This document shows positions 19,492 through 32,500 of a stretch of DNA of 64,000 bases, in pieces. Made by a program: the position numbers and the translations under genes. The stretch comes from Clytia hemisphaerica (taxonomy: Eukaryota; Cnidaria; Hydrozoa; Leptothecata; Clytiidae). The DNA lies in the NCBI GenBank assembly GCA_902728285.1, contig CACVBU010000534.1, positions 37,527 through 101,526 of the forward strand, in the 5' to 3' direction. The notes under the pieces were generated by a model that had not been told where the DNA came from, searched no databases, and was given only the letters and a program-made list of their open reading frames with translations. Numbering within the stretch: the stretch's first letter is position 1; each line of letters starts with the position of its first letter.

Positions 19492-20151
19492 GATTTAGGC
19501 AAGCCAAGAGAACGTGTGGTCACAGTTTATCACGTTCAATTTTGTTGAAGCATTTCAAGGGTTTCTTTTAAATAAGTGATGTCACAATTTTCGAAACGCC
19601 AACTGCAAGAGTTTTTTTCTGCTCGCTCCCGCTCAGTGTGACGTTTAGGTTACGAAGGTTCAAAAAGTTAAGAGAAATTTCAAAATGGCGGCAGGAATGT
19701 TTTGTTTGTTTTGAAACGTTTGGTTAAGAAGGTAACCTTCTTTAATGTGGTATTCATAAGTGGGAATTCTATAATTTAGCCCAAATTTCTCCATCCAGCA
19801 TAAATACAGAGATCTTTTACACGTCTTTCCGTCAGCCGCAAGCACAAATAAAAAAAATTATCTTGTCCCTAGGTAACAGTTGTGTTCAATGTTGTGTATT
19901 AGGATTGTCTGCGTGTGAGAGGTAAACAAACATGTTTTGCTAAGGAGGGTTTAGGGAAGTGGGTTCAACTTTCCAGGCAACCAATGGATAAAACTGATTT
20001 TTATTAAATTAAATTGATAGCTAATCAATAGTTGATAATTGATGTTGTCTAGCTGACAATTTTAATAGTTACAGTACAATAATCAATTTTATGTATTGAA
20101 CTTTTGGTACCGATATAATTTTTGGAAAGAAATTTTAAGGTGGTATACTTT
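19492..20151. other. Intergenic, no gene seen
   Basis: AT-rich, without supported exons. The 61-codon minus-strand frame at 19660-19845 has no recognisable features. Confidence 0.35.
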
Positions 20152-20278
20152 GGGCCGTCCACATAGTACGTACGCACAAAAATGAGGAAAATCAATTACC
20201 CCTCCCCCTGTACGCAAGCATACGCTTTTGATAAGGCTCCCCTCCCCCCTTAGTGGTACGCACTATGTGGATGACCCC
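20152..20278. mobile_element. Short MITE with GTCCACATAGT termini
   Basis: The left end GGGCCGTCCACATAGTACGT is matched by the right end GTACGCACTATGTGGATGACCCC read in reverse. The whole element is 127 bp with a C-rich centre. No target duplication was identified. Confidence 0.7.
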
Positions 20279-20521
20279 TATCATGAATAGAAAGTGTATT
20301 AAAACCATTTGACATAACTTTAAGAAAAGTTCCAAAAATCAACCATTTATTAAGACTATTTGTTTTAACTTAAAAGCTTTATTTTTTGACTAAGAGTGTT
20401 TGTTTTTACGAAGAATCTTTGTTCTTTACTAAGAAGAAAATTTTCCACAAACCAATCTTTCTCTGATTACTTTATTTAGGATAACTGATAAAATATGGAA
20501 AGAAAGACAAACTGATGAATC

Positions 20522-23500
20522 ATGTCTCTCTTAGACCCATTGTCGTGTGGTTTTGCTAAGGTAGCAGTCTATGAGTTGCTTAGAGATGCAAAAGAACTTC
20601 TTAGCAAAAAAAGTATCAAATCGAACCAACATCAACATACTGTTTATGTTGAGCACGTGAAAAGGTGAGCATCAAAAACATTGTCAAGGAGACTCTTGAA
20701 AATTTTTTATTTTATTATATTGTTAAGAGAAATAGTTAAATTCCATGGCTAAGGTTTCTTTAAATATTAGTGTTACTCTTACAATTTTGACAAAACTCAA
20801 CAAATTTTCCAAGATTAAGTACTGTCAAAATGAATTTCCTTCAAGAATCAATCGAAAATGGTATAACTAAATGTTTGGTTTGGCAATAAAGGAAAGGAAA
20901 TAGCTATATTTAGCTTTGAAAACAAGAAGTAACGATTTTGAAAAGTCAAGTTACAAGGTGTCAAAAAGAAAAAGAATCAAAATCCCAAAGCATGAAGAAT
21001 CAATTTATGTTTTCTTTTTTTTTTAGATTCAATGAGCTCTTCAATTTCAATTTGACGGTTAAAACGTATCGTAGGAACTTTATCAATATTAAAGTAAAAA
21101 TACACCAACTTGGTAAAAATGCTGAACTGAAACAGTTAGTTTTGGACAAATTTGGAACTGAAGCTTGGCAAAATCTAAGCAATGCTAAAAAAGCAAAACA
21201 TACTGTGTTTGATTGCAAAGATGGGTGTCTAAAAGATGAAGATTTAAGATATGCTCTGGGTCTTTTTCCCATTGATGAAAAGGATTTTGCTGGGAAAAAG
21301 AGAGCTGAATTAGGAGGCCTTTTTCGACCAACATCGTCCGAAGTGCAGTCTGAGACAAAATCACTTGTCAGCGAATTGAATTCCCAGTACAGAACTATGT
21401 ATGGCACAACTTTTGACAGTCAATATAGAAAATGCAAAGGACAAAAAACCAAGGCTGAGGTAAGGGGTTTTCAAGCAGTTGGTATCAGACAAATAAATTA
21501 TTTTCAATTAAAATTTCTAACGACATTTTTGGATGCATCTAACACAAATTGAAAAAAGAGTGAATTGAAATTTTCATAGAGGGAATTCTTTTTTTAACCA
21601 GGTGGGTAACTTGTTTGAAGCTTCAGTCATGCTATAAACAATTTTCAATATAAAAAAACTTATTGCGGATGGTAAGTCAATCAAAGTAAAATGTTCAAAA
21701 ACAAAAAATACCTAGAATTAGATGATTTATTTTGGTGTAACACATAGCATACTTGTTTTATTTATTAGAACCCAGTTTATAAGAACTTAGGGATGATTTT
21801 TCGGGGAAAAATACTATCCTAAGAACATGGCTATCCTAAGAATTGAATAGATCAGAAAAATTTGCTCAAGATTATTAGTTTTCCTATAATTGCAGTAATT
21901 TTTTTATACTTCTCAACTTTATATTTGAGCAGACTTGAGGGCCAAGCAAAATTCAAAAGTAAGTTTTCAAGTTGACAGTCTTTCATGTTTGATTTGATAG
22001 GCTAGAAAGGAAGTCATTAAGGAAGTGGTGAAGGGTATTGAAAATCAGAACAATGAGACAATCATAAAGCGGTAATTATACAGTAGGGGGGGGGCTCAAG
22101 CAGTTATTCATCATCACTATGCATGATTATCCATTCTGTAGTTGGATATTTTATTTGACAGTTCCAAACTAATTTGAAATGGACATTATATTGGACAGTT
22201 ACTAGATTGTGATAATAAATTCCATACATAACTGCTTGATTCCCTCCATAGTTTCCTAGTTTTAGTTCCATACTTGTCTTCTTTTTTTTATTTTTTCTTA
22301 GCATTGTTCTTTCTATTACTACTATTGATAGATTTGTGTTAGCGCATACTAGTCTTGCAAAATGTGAGCATGGTCTTTAAAATCCAGGATTTTTCATTCC
22401 TTTGTTCAACTTTCTAGAGTTTATGGCACCAATACATCATTGACTTGCCACGATGAAACTCGAAGAATGCAAACTCTTGAACCCTATGCCACTTCAATCA
22501 GTATGCCTGAAAAAGCTCTTAGACCTTCTGTTGCAAATGCTGGTAATGTCAAGAACTACAAATTTGACGATGGTATGATTGAAGAGGTATATATTACATG
22601 ATATTGCATTCATAGATAAGAAAATCAGCAGATGTCAGCAATATTTCACTCACTCTGGAGAATCATCTTTTTGCGTAGACTGCTGCAATGATGTCCTTTC
22701 TAACTTTTTCTTCCTTTTTAGGGCAAAGAGTTGGTAGAAGCAGGAGAAGAAATCAATTTAACAAGATTAGGTTTGAAGTATCATCTAATGCACTCCGAGA
22801 CAAAAAATGTACCCGGACATATCAGTCAAGTCACGAAAGAAATTCTTCTCGCGAATGGTGTGGACGGTGACAAGATGAAGCTTGGAGCAACAAGTGGGAC
22901 GCGTCGTCGTAGGGCCAAAAGAAAGTACGTTTTTATAAACATTACAGGTTCTTTCAAAAATGAGAATTGAAAAATGAAAAAAAACTCAAAGTGCTATAAA
23001 TATGAACTCTTAATCATTGAATTAAGGGAATACTTATTAGATTTCGAGGTATAATCCCACTTTTTTTCAAATTTTACGAGTTGAGTATCGTCGAGGATTC
23101 CATACTAAGAGTTTTTTATGTAAGTTTTTATGCTTATAAAAACTTTATTTTTTATCAACTTCGAATCAACTTTAATCTGTGGATTTTGCAGGATTCTCGA
23201 CACCAATATCCCGGTACCGACGGACGAGAGCAGTTCAAAAATCAAGACTCGCCTCAAAGACGCAGTAAACAATGTAAGAGTTGTTTTCTGATATCTTCGA
23301 AATTAGACAGATGGATGGGTTCGACCTGTGAGAAAAACTTTCTGCCTTAATTTATAGTTAATTTGAAAGATTTTATTAGAAGGAACACTGGGCGAAATAA
23401 TGTCTTTCAAATCGTCGGAAAGATGTAGGAAGGTCACATTTCCACACCTTTCGACAGAGTTGAAAGTTGGTCTTTCAACAAATATTGGAAAGATGTGCAC

Positions 23501-26500
23501 CTTACCTTTCAACATCTTTCGACCAGATCATCTTCCCATCTTTCCAAAAAAGTTGAAAGACGACCTTCTCAAACTTTCAAACAGGCTGGGAAAATGAAAT
23601 TCCCAACTTCCTAATATGTTGAAATTTCATATTCTGACATCTTTCGACAGGTTTTAAAGTTGGTCTTTCAACAAGGATTGGGAAGTTGTGCACCTTACCT
23701 TCCAACATCTTTCGACCAGATCGTCTTCCCAACTTTCCAAAAAAGTTGAAAGACCACATTCTCAAACTTTCAAACAGGCTTGAAAAATTACATTCCTTAA
23801 CTTCCTAATATGTTGAAATTTCATATTCCGAAACTTTCTAAATACTTTGGAAGATGATTTTTGCTTTTTTCGAAATCTTTCATTAACACGTCTTCAAAAG
23901 TAAATGAGAGATCTTTTAAATAATTTGTGTTTATGTGCGGATAAATTTTTTCTGTGACATTAAAACGAACAATTCATATATTTACAAAGCATAGAAAACA
24001 GAAAATATGAAACAAAAAAGTACGGTAGTGATGACTTTTTGCTAAAAAATTAAGTAGTCTAAATAAAATAATTCTGAATGACAAATTACACGTTTCGTAT
24101 AAGGAAATTTTATTAGAACACGAGGCTGAAATTTGGCCAAAACCTAAAAACAATTAAGAACAATCTGAGCCTCAGCTTTCAGAAATTATTAAAACACTAA
24201 TTCTAACAGATTTTAACAGATTTCTAAGTAAAGAAACTAAGCGGCTAAGAACATCACAAGAACATTTAAGCCTGGAAAATTGCAAAAATTAAGAACAGCC
24301 CAGCCTGAGCCAGAATTTACTGGTTCTTATAAAAATGCGTGTAATTTCTATAATTTAATTTCATTTTCAATAATATAATAACTAATCTAAATTATAAGTT
24401 TTTAGAATCTTAGTCCCTATCAAGGAATAGATTGGCCATAGGGCTTCAAAGGACATTAAAGGATACATTGAAATTTATATTCCCGTAAGTGCGAAATCCT
24501 CGTTAAATACTTTGGGAATGCTTTCTACAATGGAGATCAATTCTACTAAATTATAGACATTTTTATAAGCATACTGCTAACAAGCATATCCAGACTGATC
24601 TCTTGGAAAAATTAAACATTGCCTATAAAGCATATGCTGAGCCTCAGTTAACAAAGTTTTAAATAATTTAATCTCCTAAATCACAAAAAAAAAACATGTG
24701 TAAATTGCACTATTTAAAATACCCTTATACATAAGTATAAAAAATTGTGTGATCCCTTTGCGAGTTTGAGAGAGAGAGAGAGAGAGCAAACTTTCAATGT
24801 TTGGGAAACTGGAATTGATTCCTCACATCGTCGTCAAAAAGGTTCAACTTATATACCGGGTGTTTCAAAACTATTTCTAATATATTTTTGATAATTAAAA
24901 CAAGACTCTCGAATCCGAGTGGTAAGTCAAAGCTCCTAGAAAAAAGTCAAAAAGTTTCTTGAATGGGCGGATGGTGGAACAAAATTATGGGCGGTGGGGT
25001 TTTAGGGAAGATTAAAGCGCCTGAGGGTATTAGCCGGTATTATAAATATAAAAACTAATGAAGTACAAAATATGAAAAATATAAAAATACTGTATAATAA
25101 ATTAAAAAATTATGCAAATCACTCTAAAAAGATGACACTATGAATAATGAAAGCTATGCCAAATAAACTCTTTTGTGCTCAATTATAGGGGAGGGTAGAA
25201 AAACCATAAAGTACAAGTCATTATTAAAAACTGATATTAAGATGATTTTACAAAAATGCCCTAGTCTGAAAAAACGTCCCACCTACTTTGTAATTTAAAA
25301 AAAAAAATTGTGGACTCCAACATTTTGACAAAATTAATTTCAGGGGTAAACCAAAAGTCTCTCCATTTTCTCAATTTAACATATTCTGGGATATTTTGAA
25401 TGCTTTTGAAGAATACTTTCAAACCTTAAACACATTATCCAACGAAAAATCTACACAGTAAAAGAAGCATAAATCTGAACAAGACCGAAAATTTTTAAAC
25501 TCCACCTTGTTATTCAGACCCCCACTTTTATTAGATTTTGCAATATTTTATCATAATTTATAATATACTTGGGACCTAGAGTAGTCGAAAATGAAGGTTT
25601 TTAAGCCCTTTTCAGAAAAAATTCATAAAATGGGAGGGGGTCTTATAAAATTATATTACAGTGATATTTTCCAAAAATATGACCCACAATCTCACTCCAG
25701 TCCTCAGTTTAGTTGTTCACTTATTAGACTGAGGTTATTGTGATATACAATGGTACAGTATTGTTAATCCCTTGAAGATGGTACAGATTGACTCTTACAA
25801 TTAAGCATTAAAGAGTACAAGAATACCTTCTATCATTCAGCAACCAATTATTGCAATGAAAATATTACCAAGTTATTATTTTCGAAGTTGAAACGAACTA
25901 CCACATGAAGCATATAAATATCTTGATTGCATGGCAGCAACATACATTTTTGTTTTGCAGCATCGTTTTTCAAGTGCATTTCAAAATCAGCCAGTAACTG
26001 TCCTTACGTCATGACCCTAATAAAACAAATAGAAATTGAATCAGTATTGAAATCCAGGCATACAAAATGGTGTATTATAACTAAAAGAGGTTTGTAAAAT
26101 TGTTGATAAGTTATTTACAGCTTTCAGTAGACTATAGTAGAAAGACCCTTTAGTAAGACAAATTATTCAGATTGTTTTTCTATTTCTAAAGAGTTCCAAA
26201 AAAGGTTACAAAAACCTATTTTCAAAAATATTTTGAACTTAGGTCAAGACTTTGTGTACTGTAACAAAATTTTAGCTTCTTTTGATGTACAATGGAATAG
26301 TATCATCAATAGTCTTGTATTACTGGATTATATTACAAAAAATACTTACCGTGTTGTATTTTGTTCCTTGTTCAATGGATAAAATGAATCTATTTTCAAT
26401 GAAATCCCCAAAACTTCAATGGCTCAATGTCGACACACATTCAATGTATCCTATAAACATGAAAGTTTTATGAAAATTTGACACACTGTAAAGCTTGCCA

Positions 26501-29500
26501 CCTCAGAGTTTAAAAAGTAATTTCTCTGTTCTACACATTTTTTATAAGCAATCAGGCTGCTAAGGCTTGAGGCCTCAAATTTGTCAATGATTTTCCACTA
26601 TCTCGAAAAGTGACAGCTGTTTTAGATGATCTAACCATGGCAAACTATAGCCCTTTGACCCAATACACATAAATATGGTAAAATATTATGGGTATTCAAA
26701 GCAATTTTTTCAGAAAATGGACCAGAATGCTAAGTAACCCTAGGCCTGACCAGAAAATTGGAGTTGCTTATTAAAAAATGTGTATTTAATCATGTCATCT
26801 TTTTCAGTTCCATAGCAAAAACAAAAACGTCAACATTTCTTTGTTTTTAGACTAAAAAACTATGTCTAAAAGGCCTACCTTCAGCTATGTTATCATTTGA
26901 TATTCCACGTTGAGTTTAATTTAACATCATTTTTTACTTCAACCATGACAAAATCTTCATTAATTCTAACAGGGAAGTCAGAATAAGAATTTTCCAAAAT
27001 AAAATGATCTGACAGCTTGCATTCCAACCAACCAACTGTTATTTTATCTCCTGAAAATGGAAAGACAACTAGTTAAAACAAAAGTGACCAGCTTTGGTCC
27101 AGGGGGATCAAGCAGTTAGTACAAGACATCATCCCAGTTGGTACCTGGTGGTGTGTTATGTGAATTTGATTTCCTTACAAAAATCTTAAAATTGGTTTGC
27201 GGTCTGCTTCAAGCCAGCAGGGATGTGCCGTTGGAGTTTGAAAAGTGGACCCTGTGAAATATGAATTTTTGGCAAAATTGGGACTCTCTGTCAGAATGAA
27301 AAATTGAAAATTTTTCCCATTTTCACCCTGAAAAGTGGCAAAAATTAATAAAAGTAGATGAAAAATTAAAAGATTTTCGGATTTCCACCCTAAAGATTGT
27401 CCAAAATAATCAAAAATCTAAATTTTTGGGAACCTTTCATATACCGTGAGATTGGGGGAAGATGATAAAAATTGACCGTCAGTCGAACATGGTTTTTTTT
27501 CATATCTACGATTTTGTGTTTCCGGGGGTTTTGTTGTTTCGAATTGATTAACTAACAGTTAGGTAGGGTCAGGGTTGCTAGTAACGGCTTGTCACTGTGC
27601 CGGGTGCATACTCGGCGCCTTGGGCCCCGCAGGGTTGCTAGTAACGGCTCGAATTTCAGTCAGGTTAAAAAAGGGGCAATTTTACCCATATTATAATAAC
27701 ATTACCCCCGTCTTTTTAGTCATTCTATAAGTATTTACAAATTGTGTGTTTTGCTGTGCGAGTGTGGCTCAACGGATAGCGCGCTGGGTTTCTGATCAGA
27801 GACTCTTTCATTTGGTGGGTTCGAATCCCGGTCGGGTCGATATTTGGAGAAAGTTTGAAATATCAAATTCATAGAAAAGTTAGTAGAAATCAGAAAACAA
27901 GTCTCAGAAAGTCAGAAAATAGAAAAGGAGATAGAGAGATAGGAAGTAGAAAAACAGAAGAGTGATGTTCGATTGACGGTCAATTTCTATCACCTTCCGA
28001 GATTGGGCAACTTGCATCAGTGGAGGCTAACATGCATAGCTCTCGAATGATTGACCTGGCTGGTTGGTCATTAAAATACAACATTAAATCAAAACAAAAA
28101 TGGTAGAGTACTACTACTAGCAGAGCTGCGTAGTTCATTTGTTTTGAAATTTTTCTGATTTAATTGGTCAGCCGTCTGATGGCTATGGAGCCTAAAAATG
28201 GGACCCTGTCACCAGCAGCGAAACATACCCAATTTTGCCTAAGTGCCTCCCCCTGGGAGGCTAATACCCTGAAGTTTTTCAAAAGTAAATTGTTGTGGAA
28301 AATCCACATTGTCCACTGGAGGTTAACAGACTATAACTGGAACTGCCCATAGCTTTGAAAAGCTGTGGTGTAGCCATGTGTATGTATAGTCATACAGACA
28401 CATACCACACTTCAATCATACTTTTTGTGTCAAGACTGGACACAAAAAGTATGATTGAAGTGTGGTTGATGATTAGAAATATATAAAAAGGAGCTCACCT
28501 AAGCATCTTTTGATTCCCATTTCATATCTTTAGAATAAAGTTTCCATTTGCAATGCATTTTGGCTTGCTTTGGTTTGCTGTCTTCCTCATTGCCTTCCAC
28601 TCCACAACTTCCAGTTTCAAAAAGAAATTTGCCGGCAATCATCAATCATAACATTCGAAAATAATCTAAGTTTTTTTCCGGGGGTTTGCAAAAGTACTTC
28701 CAATGATGTGGATATTATATTTACAGTATTTAACCGTAAACTGTGTATGTAATACACTTAGAACTATTTCATTTTACAAGAAATTTAGATATTTTAGTAT
28801 CTTCTTGTGTTTTAAACGTCAAAAATTATGCTTCAGATAGTCTTTTTGATCCCCGGTATTCATCAGTGCGGACCTTGGTTCGTAAACGTTTTGGCGCGTC
28901 CTTCTTTCAGCAACATGGAAAAACCAAGAGAAGTTCATCTTTCAAGAAGTTGAAAGACGTCGAAATACGATGAGCGTCGAAATTTTTTCTTTTTTTATAA
29001 GAAGAACCAGAAAATTTTGGCTCAGGCTGGGCTGTCTGGACGGCCTGGACTGTTCTTAATTTTTCGAGGTTTTTAGGCTTAAATGTTCTTACGATTAGTT
29101 TTTTTCCTTAAGAAATTAAAATGGCTTAAAATCTATTAAAATTAAAACCCATTAAAATCAGCAAACTCGTGTTCTTTTAAAATTGTTCCTATAAAAAAGC
29201 GTGTATTTAAAAAATATTAAACATTAAACATTAAACGTAAAAGTGTAAAAGTTCGCCTTTCGAAAAGTTGGAAGACGTCGATATACGAGTTTTAGACATC
29301 TTTTTGAAAAATTGAAAGTTTCTATTTCGAAACTTTTGAAAGACAGAGAAGTTCATCTTTCGAAAAGTTGAAAGACGTCGATAAACGACTTTTCGACATC
29401 TTTTTGAAAAATTGAAAGTTTCTATTTCGAAACTTTTGAAAGACAGAGAAGTTCATCTTTCGAAAAGTTGAAAGACGTCGATAAACGACTTTTCAACATC

Positions 29501-32500
29501 TTTTTGAAAAATTGAAAGTTCATATTTCAAAACTTTTGAAATACAGAGAAGTTCGTCTTTCGAAAAATAGAAAGTTGTTGGAAGATGAATTTTCAACAAA
29601 ATTCAACAAACTTGTAAGTTCGTCTTTCCAAATCTTGGAAAAATAGAGAAGTTCATCTTCCTAAAAGTCGAAAGACATCGAAAGATGAGCTTCCAATATC
29701 TTTCAACAAATTTGAAACTTCATCTTTCGAAAATTTTGGAAATTTGTTGAAAGTTGATCTTCTCAACATCTTTCGAAAATGGAAAGACAAGATTTCGCCC
29801 AGTGGAACCTAAAAGTAAGCACACCCCTTTCTCACAGACCCGGTTGTATTTTTTCAGCCAGTGGGTATAAGAATAACGGACCAAAACTCAATGGGGATAG
29901 ATATTCTGATGTTCTTTAATGGCTGGGGATTAGAACTCTATTGTTTTTAAGTCAGCAAATTCAGTGGGGGTGGAAAAAATAGCACAATTATTAGGGCCTA
30001 AAAATTAAAGTAGGAAATAAAAACAAATTCAGAAAGTTGCGTATTTTTTTAAATTTTCTTTAAGGGCTCTGACCATAGTCCAAAAATTGATTTTGGTATT
30101 TGAACATAGAAGTTATATTTCAGGTTCCTTAACACTTTTAACAAAGAATTGCCTTTATAAATTGCTTTTTAATCGAATCCCTTAAGAGTAATTAAGAATT
30201 TAATTGCAAAAATGACGTTATGAACTTTGAAAAGATGTTAATAATATGTTGCATCCCCTCTTTTACAAAAAGTGCTTAGTTTTAATGGGTAATTAACTTT
30301 TTTGTTTCAAAATTTCTTTACACTGTCCGCAAAGAATTAAAATATTTTAAATTTTGCGGAAAATTTTTCTAAAACGATGTGTCAAAAGTTATCACTGTTT
30401 TTTAAGCAAAATCCAGATGAAAAATTGATGAAAAATCACTATTTTGAAGATTTCGAGACAAAGAAGCATTTACAAAAATTTTCCGCAAAAATTTTTATTG
30501 TTCAGTAAAAGATACACCATCTACTGCGAAAAAATTTTTTAAATGTTTTTTCTTCGCCGAAACTAAGCTCTTCAAAGTTGAAATACTCTTCATCGCAAAA
30601 GTCTTCATTTTCTTCTTCGTCAAATTTTTTCAATGCAATTTTTGAATTTTCAGATTCAGGAATAGTTTGCCTAACAGAAAATGTATAACATGCCATAGTT
30701 TTGTTGGTTACATCAGTCAGAAAACACATTTTAAACACGGCAATTATGAAAAATTCACTATGGTCAGAGCCTTTAAGACAGATTTAATGGGTCATTTGGT
30801 CATTCGGGCCTTTATTATTATGAAGCTCTACTAATTTTGGTGTATTTTGTTATTACTTTTTTTATTTTTTCTCTAACTAACCAGGGAGAATATCAAACCG
30901 GCGAGCAAATCGTACCACAAACTTACGAACGACTTACGTTTGATGAGAATGATAACGTGGAAGTTGAAACATTCGAAGTTTATGGTAAGGAGATATCTTC
31001 ATTTTTGACCACAGTTTGATTTAAAACCCACTTAGAGGAGTTGGTAGAAGGAGGAGAGAAAATCCATAGCCGTAGATATGACGTCTTTATTTCTAGCGAT
31101 GGATTGTATTGTGGCAAACACTTGTCAAATTTTCCGCCTGTGATGTAGATGCCATATTTACGAGCTGAAATGTGTTGTTTTTTATAGGAAGGAAATTCGC
31201 TATCGAAGTTATACGCCAGAAAATGTTGGATAAACACTCGAGATTCATCAGACCAAAATCAGACGAATTCTACGAAAACGCCGGTTTAGATGATATGAAA
31301 TTGGAGTACGCGCGCTTAAATATGAAGCTTGACGAAACGCACGATATACGGGAAATGGCTAACAAATTGAAAAAGCTACAACGGACAAGAAACTTGGCTT
31401 GCTGGCACGACACTTCTTGCATTTCTAATGCTTCTCATTTCCTTGTTTTGTTGAATTGCGTCTACGATGAAGCGATATTTTACACGAGCGAAGAATTTGC
31501 CGCGTTGACAGGTAGGTTCAATTGTTTTATTTTATTATTTAAATTGCGAGATTGTTTACTAATCTTTCGCAGATATTGTAGGTTTCTGATAAAAGAAAAG
31601 AAAAGATGAAATGATTTTGAAATTATCAGTTGTATTTTGTTTTTGTTCTCCCACTCTATTTTCACCGATCGCCATCAATTAGGAAGACGAAACTCATTTT
31701 GAATTAACATATAAAAAATTTCATGAACCGAATACTTTATCGGGGAAAACTTCGTCAGAAAAACTACCGTACGATTTTATAAAAACAAGTCAATCACTTT
31801 GAAATTTTGAGCTTTTCTTTATTTGGAATATCGTCAAAAAATAAAAGTTGATTGAACCCAAATTTTAACGACGAACAAGGCCAACATTACAGCAAATGAC
31901 ATCACTCTTACTTTAAAACAATACCTGAGGTCTTTATATAGACTCCTTTTTTTATGTGCAAGACTTTTGTGTCCAATTAGGCAATCTAGGACTTTTAGGC
32001 ATGTTTTTCGATTGATTTCACAGGGTGTGTGACCATTCGGTCGGCTACATATCTCTGAGCCAAACGGAATTTAAGAAGGAGTGGGAATTCGAACCGAAAA
32101 CCCCTTGTTTGTAGCGCTGACGCCGTAGATTATTTGGCCATCGCATCTCCATATTCCATATAAAATCACTTGATTCAAAATATTAACTCGCAAAATGTTC
32201 TAGACACTAGACACGAAATCAGAATTTCAGATTTTCAGACTTGCTTCCTAAGCAAGCCAATAGGAAAACGATGTAATCTTATCTACGCGTTTTGAATAAC
32301 TTGTGGAACTGTCCTTAGGTTAAACAGTATCAGAGATTAATTAAGTTTTGATTAAATAATGTTTTCCATTATCGGGAAAAAAAATGTCGGAGTTTTTTTT
32401 TGTCGGGGAAAAATTTCGTCACCTAGAGGCATTTTCGTCACTTTCCCCCGACCAAAATTTCAAATTCGTCAATTTCCCCCGACTAAATTGTCCAAATGAA

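Larger units (their letters stand above)
27230..28266. mobile_element. Older repeat split by the tRNA-bearing MITE
   Basis: The left part (TTTGAAAAGTGGACCCTGTG, CACCCTGAAAAGTGGCAAAA) and the right part ending ACCCAATTTTGCCTAAGTGCCTCCCC match, in the same order, the complete element at 54126-54427. In this copy the two halves are separated by the 542-bp MITE at 27457-27998, so this repeat was inserted first. Its left terminus was not located. Confidence 0.55.
23381..29810. mobile_element. Foldback-like structure filling intron 6
   Basis: The left end AGGAACACTGGGCGAAAT is matched in reverse by ATTTCGCCCAGTGGAACCT at the right end, 6.4 kb away. Both outer arms (23381-23880 and about 29240-29810) consist of subrepeats of CTTTCAACATCTTTCGA and GAAAGACGTCGATAAACGAC. 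A second, inner pair of inverted arms (about 24240-24350 and 28990-29090) shares AGCCCAGCCTGAGCCA and GGTTCTTATAAAAA-like sequence. Long inverted arms of tandem subrepeats define foldback elements. No target duplication was found, so two separate inverted insertions remain possible. Confidence 0.6.

Noticed and set aside
27757-27840. Functional tRNA gene
   Set aside because: Box A and box B are good, but acceptor and anticodon stems do not pair, and a second degenerate copy sits in the same MITE family.
30502-30738. Acidic 78-codon gene
   Set aside because: It lies wholly inside a TTAA-flanked MITE, has no recognised domain, and has no supporting splice or poly(A) signals.
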